Shown here: positions 1 to 5,646 of the stretch, piece by piece | How the letters are laid out: every line of letters starts with the position of its first letter | Numbering within the stretch: position 1 is the first letter of the stretch | Assembly (NCBI GenBank): GCA_030671165.1 | Contig: DAOVAG010000020.1 | Location: 1-9,921 of the forward strand | From: Candidatus Bathyarchaeota archaeon | GTDB lineage: Archaea > Thermoproteota > Bathyarchaeia > RBG-16-48-13 > GCA-020355125 | Direction: 5' to 3' | DNA: 9,921 bases | The notes under the pieces: model-generated | Told to the model about the DNA's origin: nothing | The model's input: only the letters and a program-made list of their open reading frames with translations | The model's database searches: none | Made by a program: the position numbers and the translations under genes

Positions 1-1
1 C

Positions 2-715
2 ATGAATGTGGCTAAATATTTAATGGTTGCAGGAGTCAAAGCTGATAATATCATAATAGTTGATTCTAAAGGTATCCTCCATTCAGGAAGAGTAGATATC
101 AAAGACAAAGATCCCGTTAAGTGGGAGATGTGTAAGAAGACTAATACTGAAGAAAGAACCGGAGATATCATGGATGCTTTAAAAGATGTTGATGTTTTAG
201 TAGCTTACTCCAAGCCTGGACCAGGAGTTATAAAGAAAGACTGCGTCGCTAAAATGGCAGATGATGCAATAGTATTAGCGGGAGCAAATCCAACACCAGA
301 GATATGGCCATGGGAAGCAAAAGAAGCTGGAGCTAAAATTGTTGCAACTGGACGTTCAGATTTCCCCAATCAGGTGAATAATTCATTAGGATTTCCTGCT
401 GTATTTAGGGGCACTTTAGACGTGATGGCAAAGAAAATCACCGATGAAATGTGTATTACAGCTGCACATGCTATAGCCAACTATGCTGAAAAGAAAGGAA
501 TACATGAAGAGTATATAATTCCAACCATGGCTGAAACAGAGATGTATGTTGAGGAGGCAGTTGCGGTAGGGCTAAAAGCAATTGAGCAGGGAATAGCGAG
601 GAAGAAGGTAAGTAGGCAGAGCCTATGGGAGAGAGCTTCTTTTATGATAAAGAACGCTCAAGAAATGACGAATCTCCTGATGCGGGAGAACTTAATTAAA
701 CCTGTCCCAAAATAG
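2..715 (+). CDS. NAD-dependent malic enzyme, C-terminal part (5' end outside window)
   Basis: Malic enzyme oxidatively decarboxylates malate to pyruvate with NAD(P) in the cytoplasm. Only the last 237 residues are present. The reading frame is open to the first base, and the family is usually well over 380 residues, so the Met at position 2 is internal. The visible part is the NAD-binding domain just after the dinucleotide-binding loop. It ends strand 2 with VDSKG (Asp21), an acidic residue that favours NAD over NADP, continues with the GANPTPEIWPWEA stretch (about 94-106), and then has the very conserved ATGRSDFPNQVNN segment (about 115-127) and the RGTLDV stretch. The C-terminal helical tail YIIPTMAETEMYVEEAVAVG is also typical. 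The TAG stop lies inside the Shine-Dalgarno region of the fumarase alpha gene, so the genes are surely co-transcribed. The product call is secure; cofactor choice is inferred. Confidence 0.93.
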   Translation: MNVAKYLMVAGVKADNIIIVDSKGILHSGRVDIKDKDPVKWEMCKKTNTEERTGDIMDALKDVDVLVAYSKPGPGVIKKDCVAKMADDAIVLAGANPTPEIWPWEAKEAGAKIVATGRSDFPNQVNNSLGFPAVFRGTLDVMAKKITDEMCITAAHAIANYAEKKGIHEEYIIPTMAETEMYVEEAVAVGLKAIEQGIARKKVSRQSLWERASFMIKNAQEMTNLLMRENLIKPVPK

Positions 716-720
716 GTGAT
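715..720 (+). promoter_or_regulatory. Shine-Dalgarno site of fumarase alpha, deciding its start
   Basis: GGTGAT matches the archaeal anti-SD and lies 4 bases before ATG 725. It overlaps the malic enzyme stop codon. It argues against the in-frame GTG at 716, which falls inside the site itself. Confidence 0.6.
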
Positions 721-724
721 TTCA

Positions 725-1609
725 ATGTTAGATGCGGTTATTGAAAATACAGCAATTAATCTTCTTAAACTTGCAGTCACTGAACTCCCACTAGATATTA
801 AGCAAGGTATTAAAATGGCTCTAGAGCAAGAAAGAAATGATATTGCTCGGAACCAATTAAACACCATAATAAAAAATTTTGAATTAGGTGCAAATACAAA
901 CACACCTATCTGTCAAGACACAGGAACCATCATCTTCTATCTTACAGTTGGAGAGAAATTTCCTATTATTTCTCGCCTTCCTCAAATTTTAAAAAGAGCA
1001 ACAAAACGTGCATCTGAAATTATTCCCCTTCGCCCAAACGCAGTAAATCCTTTTACAAATAAAAATAGTGGAGATAACACTGGAAAATATATTCCCTTTA
1101 TAAATTGGGAAATTACATCTGGAGACGCTCTTAAAATAACTGCCTTTCCAAAAGGCGGTGGCAGTGAAAATACAAGCACAATTAGAATGCTAAATCCTGG
1201 TTTAGGAATTAAAGGAATAAAAAGATTCATTGTGGATACTATTATCTTGGCGGGTGGTAAACCATGCACTCCAGTAATTTTAGGTATAGGAATCGGTGGA
1301 GGCACCGACATTGCTATAAAATTAGCTAAGAAAGCCCTTTTGAGACCTTTAAGTAGACATCATGCTGAATCTGAAGTTGCTAAACTTGAGGAGGAACTTC
1401 TCATATTAACAAACATGACGGGAATCGGTCCTATGGGGCTCGGAGGCGATACAACTGTTCTAGGAGTAAACATTGAATATGCTCATCGACATCCTGGAAG
1501 TTTTCCTGTCGCTATAGCCTTCCAATGTTGGGCTGCAAGAAAAGCTTCAGCAAAGATATCGCCTGATGGACGAGTAGAATACTTAACTCACAAGATTAAA
1601 GGAGATTGA
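725..1609 (+). CDS. Fumarate hydratase (class I, iron-sulfur), alpha subunit
   Basis: This is the cluster-bearing subunit of a two-subunit class I fumarase that interconverts fumarate and malate. From ATG 725 it has 294 residues. The three cysteines expected to hold the [4Fe-4S] cluster are all present: Cys63 in TPICQDTG, Cys181 in KPCTPVILGIGIGGG and Cys268 in FQCWAARK. The Gln-Asp after the first Cys binds substrate in the family. The segment FPKGGGSEN (about 141-149) is also characteristic. ATG 725 is preferred over the in-frame GTG at 716 because GGTGAT sits just before it. The gene lies 9 bases after malic enzyme and 5 bases before the beta subunit. The related L-tartrate dehydratase alpha subunit (TtdA) cannot be excluded by sequence alone, but the malic enzyme neighbour favours fumarase. 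The cluster is likely oxygen-sensitive, which fits an anaerobe. Confidence 0.93.
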   Translation: MLDAVIENTAINLLKLAVTELPLDIKQGIKMALEQERNDIARNQLNTIIKNFELGANTNTPICQDTGTIIFYLTVGEKFPIISRLPQILKRATKRASEIIPLRPNAVNPFTNKNSGDNTGKYIPFINWEITSGDALKITAFPKGGGSENTSTIRMLNPGLGIKGIKRFIVDTIILAGGKPCTPVILGIGIGGGTDIAIKLAKKALLRPLSRHHAESEVAKLEEELLILTNMTGIGPMGLGGDTTVLGVNIEYAHRHPGSFPVAIAFQCWAARKASAKISPDGRVEYLTHKIKGD

Positions 1610-1614
1610 TATGA

Positions 1615-2208
1615 ATGGTTGAATATCATTTACGGACTCCTATTTCTGAGAAAGATGCTAGAAAATTAAAAATCGGTGATATGATTTACGTTACTGGTGA
1701 TATGTTCACTGCCAGAGATTCAGCTCATCGTAGAGCCTTAGAATACCATGATGCAGGTAAAGAACTCCCGAAAGATTTGACGGGTAAAGTTCTTTTCCAT
1801 TGTGGCCCTCTTGTAAAGAAGATGAATGGCGGGTATAGAATTATCTCTGCTGGGCCGACTACTAGTATGAGACTGGATATGTTTGAGGATAAATTTATAG
1901 AGACATTTCACATACATGTCATTGTTGGGAAAGGCGGTATGGGCCCAAGAACGACCGCAGCATGTAATAAGTTTGGTGCAATCTATTGTGCTTTTACAGG
2001 TGGTGCAGGAGCACTTGCAGGAAAAACTATCAAACTTGTAAAGGCTGTGGAATGGCTTGACCTTGGTATCCCTGAGGCTTTATGGTTCTTAAAAGTTGAA
2101 GATTTCGGACCCCTTATGGTTGCTATTGATACTCATAATCGAAACCTATATGCAGAAATAGCAAAACAAGTCGTTGAGAATAAACAGTATATCTATGCAA
2201 GGATATGA
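1615..2208 (+). CDS. Fumarate hydratase (class I), beta subunit
   Basis: This is the C-terminal-type subunit that completes the active site of class I fumarase with the alpha subunit upstream. The 197 residues open with EYHLRTPISEKDARKLKIGD, a signature of the family. Substrate-site motifs are in place: ARDSAH (33-38), GPTTSMRLD (80-88, with the conserved Thr and Arg), and GKGGMG (105-110). The spacing between these Arg, Thr/Arg and Lys residues agrees with my recollection of the fused eukaryotic-type class I enzyme, so the active site looks intact. GGAG at 1601-1604, inside the end of the alpha gene, lies 10 bases before ATG 1615. An ATG at 1611 is out of frame and stops after three codons. 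Tartrate dehydratase beta (TtdB) is the main alternative. Confidence 0.93.
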   Translation: MVEYHLRTPISEKDARKLKIGDMIYVTGDMFTARDSAHRRALEYHDAGKELPKDLTGKVLFHCGPLVKKMNGGYRIISAGPTTSMRLDMFEDKFIETFHIHVIVGKGGMGPRTTAACNKFGAIYCAFTGGAGALAGKTIKLVKAVEWLDLGIPEALWFLKVEDFGPLMVAIDTHNRNLYAEIAKQVVENKQYIYARI

Positions 2209-2224
2209 TTGAGATATCTACAGA

Positions 2225-2243
2225 CTAAATCAATTTGATTTAG
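2225..2243 (+). repeat. Perfect hairpin/palindrome after the fumarase operon
   Basis: CTAAATCA-ATT-TGATTTAG forms a perfect 8-bp stem with a 3-base loop, starting 16 bases after the fumarase beta stop. It may protect the 3' end of the operon mRNA or be a protein binding site. It is AT-rich, so the RNA stem would be weak. Confidence 0.5.
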
Positions 2244-2290
2244 AACTAATAATTACAAAGAGCATGGTAATATTTTATTTATGAAATCAA

Positions 2291-2297
2291 TTTTTTT
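2291..2297 (+). terminator. Oligo-T terminator of the malic enzyme-fumarase operon
   Basis: A run of seven T residues about 80 bases after the operon's last stop codon matches the T-rich termination signal of archaeal RNA polymerase. It is followed by CGTAT. Confidence 0.45.
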
Positions 2298-2364
2298 CGT
2301 ATACTAAGTATTTTATTATTGAATAAGAAATCATCAACAAACAATATTATCTGGAGTTACCTAA

Positions 2365-2436
2365 TTGGTAAATATACTTGATTCTCTTTCAACTGAATTG
2401 GGAATAAAGGCTTTAACTTGCTTTGATGTTCAATAG
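2365..2436 (+). CDS. Possible 23-codon leader ORF before AcnX
   Basis: A TTG codon preceded by GGAG (2353-2356) with an 8-base spacer opens a 23-codon frame ending at TAG 2434. The residues would include ILDSLSTELGIKALTCFDVQ. A TAA lies directly before the TTG, so the frame cannot extend upstream. A TATA-like stretch at 2309-2318 would place a transcript start near 2340. It could be a leader peptide of the AcnX genes, a gene remnant, or chance. I recognise no homology. Confidence 0.2.
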   Translation: MVNILDSLSTELGIKALTCFDVQ

Positions 2437-2480
2437 CTACTAAATTGAGAAAATAGTGGAAAACATTTACCGTATTCAAC

Positions 2481-2489
2481 TATTTATTG
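2481..2489 (+). promoter_or_regulatory. Possible TATA box of the AcnX operon
   Basis: TATTTATTG lies at a distance that puts the transcript start near 2511, leaving a leader of about 27 bases that still includes the GGAG ribosome site. The match is imperfect and no clear BRE is seen. Confidence 0.3.
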
Positions 2490-2523
2490 ACTTAGTAATA
2501 ATATAGATTGCACGTTTTTACAT

Positions 2524-2527
2524 GGAG
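2524..2527 (+). promoter_or_regulatory. Shine-Dalgarno site deciding the GTG start of AcnX
   Basis: GGAG, within GGAGTGGG, ends 10 bases before GTG 2538. It lies inside the frame opened by the ATG at 2508, which therefore looks like a false, longer start. Confidence 0.5.
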
Positions 2528-2537
2528 TGGGTTTCTA

Positions 2538-3776
2538 GTGTATCTAAACAAAGAAGATGAAAAAATATTACGTGGAGAGCAGGGATTAGGTAATCAAAAA
2601 GCCATGGAAGTGTTAGTAGCAATCGGCGACATCTTTGATGCAGAGAAATTGATTAAAATCTCAAGCTCACATTTGTCTTCTGTTGCGTATGAAAGTTCAG
2701 GGGATACGGGAATAAGCTTCTTGGAGAGGATGATTATTGATGGTGCTCATTTTAAAGTTCTGACAACTCTTAATCCTCACTCAATCGAATATGATCGCTG
2801 GAAAGAATTAGCTTTTCCTGAGGCGTATGTGAAGAAACAGTTAAGGAATATTGAGGCCTATAAGAAATTAGGTGCTGTTGGTACTTTTACATGTACACCA
2901 TTTCTCGTAGGTAATTGTCCAAGATATGGTGAACACGTTTCATGGGCAGAGTCTTCTGCACTCTCTTATATTAACACAGTGATTGGAGCTCGAACCAATA
3001 GAGAGAGTGCACTTAGTGCTTTATGTGCTGGTATTATTGGAAAGACCCCGTATTATGGATTTCATCTTAATGAAAATCGTAAGGGCACTGTATTGATTGA
3101 TGTAAAAACTGTGTTAAAGCATAGTTCTGATTACTCCGCTATGGGTTATAACATTGGTAAAAAAGTTGAAGGTAAAGTACCTGTCTTTAATAATATTCCT
3201 CAAAATGTTAAAGGCTACGACATAAACGCCTTATGCGCTGCCCTTGCGGTTTCTGGAGCGGTCCCTATGTCTCACATCATCGGTATAACTCCGGAAGCTC
3301 CTACACTTGAGAAGGCTTTTAGAAACGATAATCCTGAAGAAAAAATAACCTTCGATAGAGTAGAGCTAGAAGAAACTTATGAAGATCGTTGTATGAAAGA
3401 ATCAGGAATTGAAATTGATCTCGCTGTGTTAGGGTGTCCACATTATTGGTACGATCAATTGGCTGAAACTGCAAGATTGCTAAATGGGAAAAAAATTCAC
3501 AAGGATGTAGATTTATGGGTAAATACATCATCTTCAATAATGACTGTTGCCAAACGTACTGGGTATATTGATATTATTGAGGCGTCTGGGGCTAAAGTAA
3601 TGTGTAGTTATTGCCCAGCAGTAGCAAGAAACTTCTTTGGTTGGAAGACCATGGCAACAGATTCTACTAAACAAACATTTTATGGCCATGGAGTTCTAGG
3701 TGTAGATGTTCTCTTTGGTACAACAGAACAGGTCATAAATGCTGCTATATCTGGTAAATGGGGCGTGAAGGTATGA
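2538..3776 (+). CDS. Aconitase X large (catalytic) subunit; probable phosphomevalonate dehydratase large subunit
   Basis: AcnX enzymes are iron-sulfur dehydratases. In most archaea the two-subunit form dehydrates (R)-5-phosphomevalonate to trans-anhydromevalonate 5-phosphate, in the archaeal mevalonate pathway to isoprenoid lipids. The 412-residue product begins VYLNKEDEKILRGEQG, where AcnX proteins normally begin. Key stretches are FTCTPFLVGN (about 117-126), GEHVSWAESSALSY (131-144), GARTNRE (150-156), LGCPHYW (298-304) and CSYCPAV (356-362). Cys119, Cys300 and Cys356 or Cys359 are the candidate cluster ligands. GTG 2538 is chosen over ATG 2508 because of GGAG just upstream and because the extra ten residues have no family counterpart. 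The gene overlaps the small subunit by 4 bases. Bacterial homologues dehydrate cis-3-hydroxyproline; that remains possible, but the short, separate small subunit in an archaeon favours phosphomevalonate. Confidence 0.9.
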   Translation: MYLNKEDEKILRGEQGLGNQKAMEVLVAIGDIFDAEKLIKISSSHLSSVAYESSGDTGISFLERMIIDGAHFKVLTTLNPHSIEYDRWKELAFPEAYVKKQLRNIEAYKKLGAVGTFTCTPFLVGNCPRYGEHVSWAESSALSYINTVIGARTNRESALSALCAGIIGKTPYYGFHLNENRKGTVLIDVKTVLKHSSDYSAMGYNIGKKVEGKVPVFNNIPQNVKGYDINALCAALAVSGAVPMSHIIGITPEAPTLEKAFRNDNPEEKITFDRVELEETYEDRCMKESGIEIDLAVLGCPHYWYDQLAETARLLNGKKIHKDVDLWVNTSSSIMTVAKRTGYIDIIEASGAKVMCSYCPAVARNFFGWKTMATDSTKQTFYGHGVLGVDVLFGTTEQVINAAISGKWGVKV

Positions 3777-4180
3777 TTGAGATAAAAGGACGTAAAGTAT
3801 CGAAAGGAAGAGGAGAAGGTGAAGCATTGGTTACGACTCAAACCATTTCCTTTCTAGCAGGTGTTGATCCAGATCGAGGAGTAATTATTGATAGAGCTCA
3901 TGAATTGAGAGGTCAATGTATAACTGGAAAAATCTTTGTGTTTCCCAGGGGTAAAGGATCGACAGGTGGTTCATGGATAATTATGCGTTTAGTTGATAAC
4001 AACATTGCACCTGCTGCCATAATTAATATTGAAACGGATCTAATAATTGCTATTGGTTCCATCCTTGGAGGAATACCACTAATTGATAAACTGGATAAGG
4101 ATCCAACTTTACTCATCAAAACTGGAGATTATGTGATCGTTGATGCAGATAAGAGTACTGTCAAGATCTTGAATCAGTAA
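3773..4180 (+). CDS. Aconitase X small (swivel) subunit; probable phosphomevalonate dehydratase small subunit
   Basis: This is the partner of the preceding AcnX subunit and supplies part of the active site (DUF126-type swivelling domain). The 135 residues contain GEALVTTQTISFLAGVDPDR (16-35), GVIIDRAHELRGQCITGKI (36-54) and FPRGKGSTGGSW (57-68). The last holds the conserved Gly-rich Ser-Thr loop (Ser63, Thr64) of the family. ATG 3773 overlaps the TGA of the large subunit as ATGA, which suggests translational coupling and equal expression. A GTG-type start at 3758 in the same frame would add five residues with no family counterpart. The length is normal for the family. Function follows the large subunit: most likely phosphomevalonate dehydratase. 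Confidence 0.9.
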   Translation: MIEIKGRKVSKGRGEGEALVTTQTISFLAGVDPDRGVIIDRAHELRGQCITGKIFVFPRGKGSTGGSWIIMRLVDNNIAPAAIINIETDLIIAIGSILGGIPLIDKLDKDPTLLIKTGDYVIVDADKSTVKILNQ

Positions 4181-4199
4181 AAACCAATTTTATTGAATA

Positions 4200-4208
4200 T
4201 TTTTTTTT
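4200..4208 (+). terminator. Oligo-T terminator of the AcnX operon
   Basis: Nine consecutive T residues begin 20 bases after the small-subunit stop, in the gap between converging genes. Like the T-run after fumarase, it is followed by CGT. Confidence 0.6.
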
Positions 4209-4252
4209 CGTTTCGGTGATGTAATGTGTGCGGTAGATGTATTGGATAATAC

Positions 4253-5200
4253 TTAATAAAATGGGTGCTTACTCAATAGTCTAAGAATCTGAATTAGCTT
4301 CTCATCCCTCAATATTTCAATCTCTTTTAAGGGTTTTGTACGAATAGCTTCCATTTCATTAACGCTCTCTATTACTTTTTGTATTGCTGAATGAGGGATC
4401 TCTGTCCAAGTTTCCATTGATTTCCATCTAATCTTATATGACTGATGTAACTTTTCAATGAAGCTTTCAATTCCTCCTCCTGCAACATGAGCACGTAAGT
4501 AGGGTCCAAATATGGGAGCTCTCAATCCTGTTCCCATACAAAACGCTCTATCGACATCATTTGCACTAGCTACTCCATTAGCAACTAAACTAATAGCTTC
4601 ACGCAACACTGCTGCTTGAAGTCTATTTATTATATATCCTGGGACTTCTTTCTTTAGTACAATTGGAATTTTACCTAATTGTATCATGAACTCCCGAGTT
4701 TTCATGATTGTATCCTTTGAAGTCATTTCACCTCCAACTATCTCCACAAGAGGTATAAGGTGAAGTGGCAGTATCGGATGGGCCATCACACACCTTTCCG
4801 GTTTCGTCGTCACTTTCTGAATCTCAGTCATTAGTAATCCTGAAGAGCTGCTTGCAAGAATTGTACTTTCCGGAGTAAGCTTATCCATTTCTCTATATAT
4901 TTTCTTCTTGATAGGATATTTATCAGGAACAGATTCTGCAACATAATCTACTTGACTTATTGCTTCAGCAAGGTTTAAAGTAGTTTTAATTCTCTTAAGT
5001 GCTGTCTTGGCTTTATTATCTCCTAGAAGATTGTTTTTCTCTAAAAAATCTAAATTAGATTCAATACGTTCTATTGAACTATCAAGGATATTTTCGCTAG
5101 TGTCTTGAATAGTAACATCAATATCCCTTGCGGAAAATAAGGTCGCCCAACAGCAACCTATTAGGCCTGCACCAACACACCCAATTTTCTTGATTTCCAT
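4253..5200 (-). CDS. 3-hydroxyacyl-CoA / 3-hydroxy acid dehydrogenase, lambda-crystallin or L-carnitine dehydrogenase type
   Basis: This NAD-dependent dehydrogenase oxidises a 3-hydroxyacyl compound to the 3-keto form. The 315-residue length fits the lambda-crystallin/carnitine dehydrogenase branch. The Rossmann motif GAGLIG is at 10-15, and strand 2 ends in Asp33 (TIQD), favouring NAD. SSSSGLL (117-123) is followed by the active-site stretch AHPILPLHLIPLVEIVGG with His141 and Glu153 as the expected catalytic pair. The C-terminal domain opens with PGYIINRLQAAVLREAISLV and has the subgroup-like GTGLRAPIFGPYLRAHVAGG. ATG 5200 is chosen because GGAGG lies 10 bases upstream; an in-frame ATG at 5242 would place that site inside the gene. 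It is transcribed divergently from the BKACE gene. In bacteria, carnitine dehydrogenase and a BKACE enzyme act in sequence, so a joint pathway is plausible. The substrate is not determined; a CoA ester is the alternative. Confidence 0.85.
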   Translation of the reverse strand: MEIKKIGCVGAGLIGCCWATLFSARDIDVTIQDTSENILDSSIERIESNLDFLEKNNLLGDNKAKTALKRIKTTLNLAEAISQVDYVAESVPDKYPIKKKIYREMDKLTPESTILASSSSGLLMTEIQKVTTKPERCVMAHPILPLHLIPLVEIVGGEMTSKDTIMKTREFMIQLGKIPIVLKKEVPGYIINRLQAAVLREAISLVANGVASANDVDRAFCMGTGLRAPIFGPYLRAHVAGGGIESFIEKLHQSYKIRWKSMETWTEIPHSAIQKVIESVNEMEAIRTKPLKEIEILRDEKLIQILRLLSKHPFY

Positions 5201-5255
5201 CTCTATCTGTCCTCCGTTTAAAGAATTAAACCTATTTAGCAATACATTGGCTAAA

Positions 5256-5266
5256 GATATATAATT
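5256..5266 (-). promoter_or_regulatory. TATA box of the 3-hydroxyacyl dehydrogenase gene
   Basis: On the minus strand AATTATATATC lies about 60 bases before ATG 5200. It predicts a transcript start near 5235 and a leader of about 35 bases that contains the GGAGG ribosome site (5211-5215). Confidence 0.5.
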
Positions 5267-5320
5267 AATTCTGACAAAAAATCCTGACGAGTAACGCTAA
5301 TTTAAGACTTTAAACTTAAT

Positions 5321-5335
5321 CAAAAGTATATATTA
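5321..5335 (+). promoter_or_regulatory. Unassigned BRE/TATA promoter-like element
   Basis: CAAAAGTATATATTA resembles an archaeal BRE plus TATA box pointing toward BKACE. It predicts a start near 5357, almost 290 bases before the BKACE start. What it transcribes is unclear: a long BKACE leader, a short RNA ending at the six-T run 5459-5464, or nothing. Confidence 0.35.
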
Positions 5336-5503
5336 AAAAACCACAAAAAATACAGCCTGTAAATGACAAAACCTCGGTTCTTTAATGGATAGTGCACTAA
5401 CGTTTTCTTTATATTCTTATTTATACTCCAATCCGATTTATTTCCCGTCTAAATATTCTTTTTTCAATGATAAAGGATTAAAAAGTTATCCCAAATATGT
5501 AAC

Positions 5504-5524
5504 TTCTAGAAATTATAGCTAGAA
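5504..5524. repeat. 21-bp inverted repeat TTCTAG-N9-CTAGAA
   Basis: Two perfect 6-bp arms separated by nine bases lie in the divergent promoter region, centred about 130 bases before BKACE. The shape fits a dimeric regulator site, but short AT-rich arms can arise by chance. Confidence 0.35.
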
Positions 5525-5600
5525 TTCTTTTTCATCATTATACATAACCTACACGAAAGTTTATAGTATTTAGTTATCCGCCTACTTTTTTAAAGATACT

Positions 5601-5633
5601 TACCTTTTTATAAATCTACATACCTTTTTATAA
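5601..5633 (+). promoter_or_regulatory. BKACE promoter: two perfect TACCTTTTTATAA repeats 20 bp apart
   Basis: TACCTTTTTATAA occurs at 5601-5613 and again at 5621-5633, exactly two helical turns apart. The first copy is well placed as the TATA box, with a start near 5636 and a leader of about 10 bases before ATG 5647. The second copy then covers the -15 to -3 region. A looser version, TACTTTTTTAAA, starts at 5583. The second copy may be an alternative TATA box or a regulator site. Confidence 0.55.
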
Positions 5634-5646
5634 TTGTGAAAAAAAG

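Larger units (their letters stand above)
2209..2537. other. Intergenic region between fumarase and AcnX genes
   Basis: These 329 bases hold, in order: an 8-bp-stem hairpin (2225-2243), a seven-T run (2291-2297), a weak TATA-like TATTTTATTA (2309-2318), a possible 23-codon ORF (2365-2436), and a second TATA-like TATTTATTG (2481-2489) that would give a leader of about 27 bases before the AcnX start. No RNA gene was recognised. Confidence 0.5.
5201..5646. other. Divergent intergenic region between dehydrogenase and BKACE genes
   Basis: These 446 bases hold a minus-strand TATA box for the dehydrogenase (5256-5266), an unassigned plus-strand BRE/TATA (5321-5335), a six-T run (5459-5464), a 21-bp inverted repeat (5504-5524) and the tandem 13-bp repeat before BKACE (5601-5633). 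A 45-codon frame (5385-5522) lacks a ribosome site and is not called. Confidence 0.5.

Noticed and set aside
716..724. GTG 716 as start of fumarase alpha
   Set aside because: It lies within the GGTGAT ribosome site that serves ATG 725, and the added residues are not needed by the family.
658..903. Opposite-strand frames inside the genes (for example 658-903, 982-1311, 3319-3537, 3913-4119, 7829-8221, 8523-8771, 9462-9656)
   Set aside because: Each is antisense to a well-supported gene, lacks recognisable motifs, and is explained as a shadow of that gene's codon use.
2508..2537. ATG 2508 as start of AcnX large subunit
   Set aside because: The ten added residues have no counterpart in AcnX proteins, and the ribosome site for GTG 2538 lies inside this stretch.
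5201..5242. ATG 5242 as start of the 3-hydroxyacyl dehydrogenase
   Set aside because: The stretch contains the GGAGG ribosome site for ATG 5200 and would add 14 residues ahead of the Rossmann fold. The transcript start predicted from the TATA box is also near 5235, downstream of this ATG.
5385..5522. 45-codon plus-strand ORF, rich in Tyr, Ser and Phe, between the divergent genes
   Set aside because: It has no ribosome site before the ATG and no recognisable motif, and a frame of this length is common by chance in such AT-rich DNA. The orphan promoter upstream is recorded separately.
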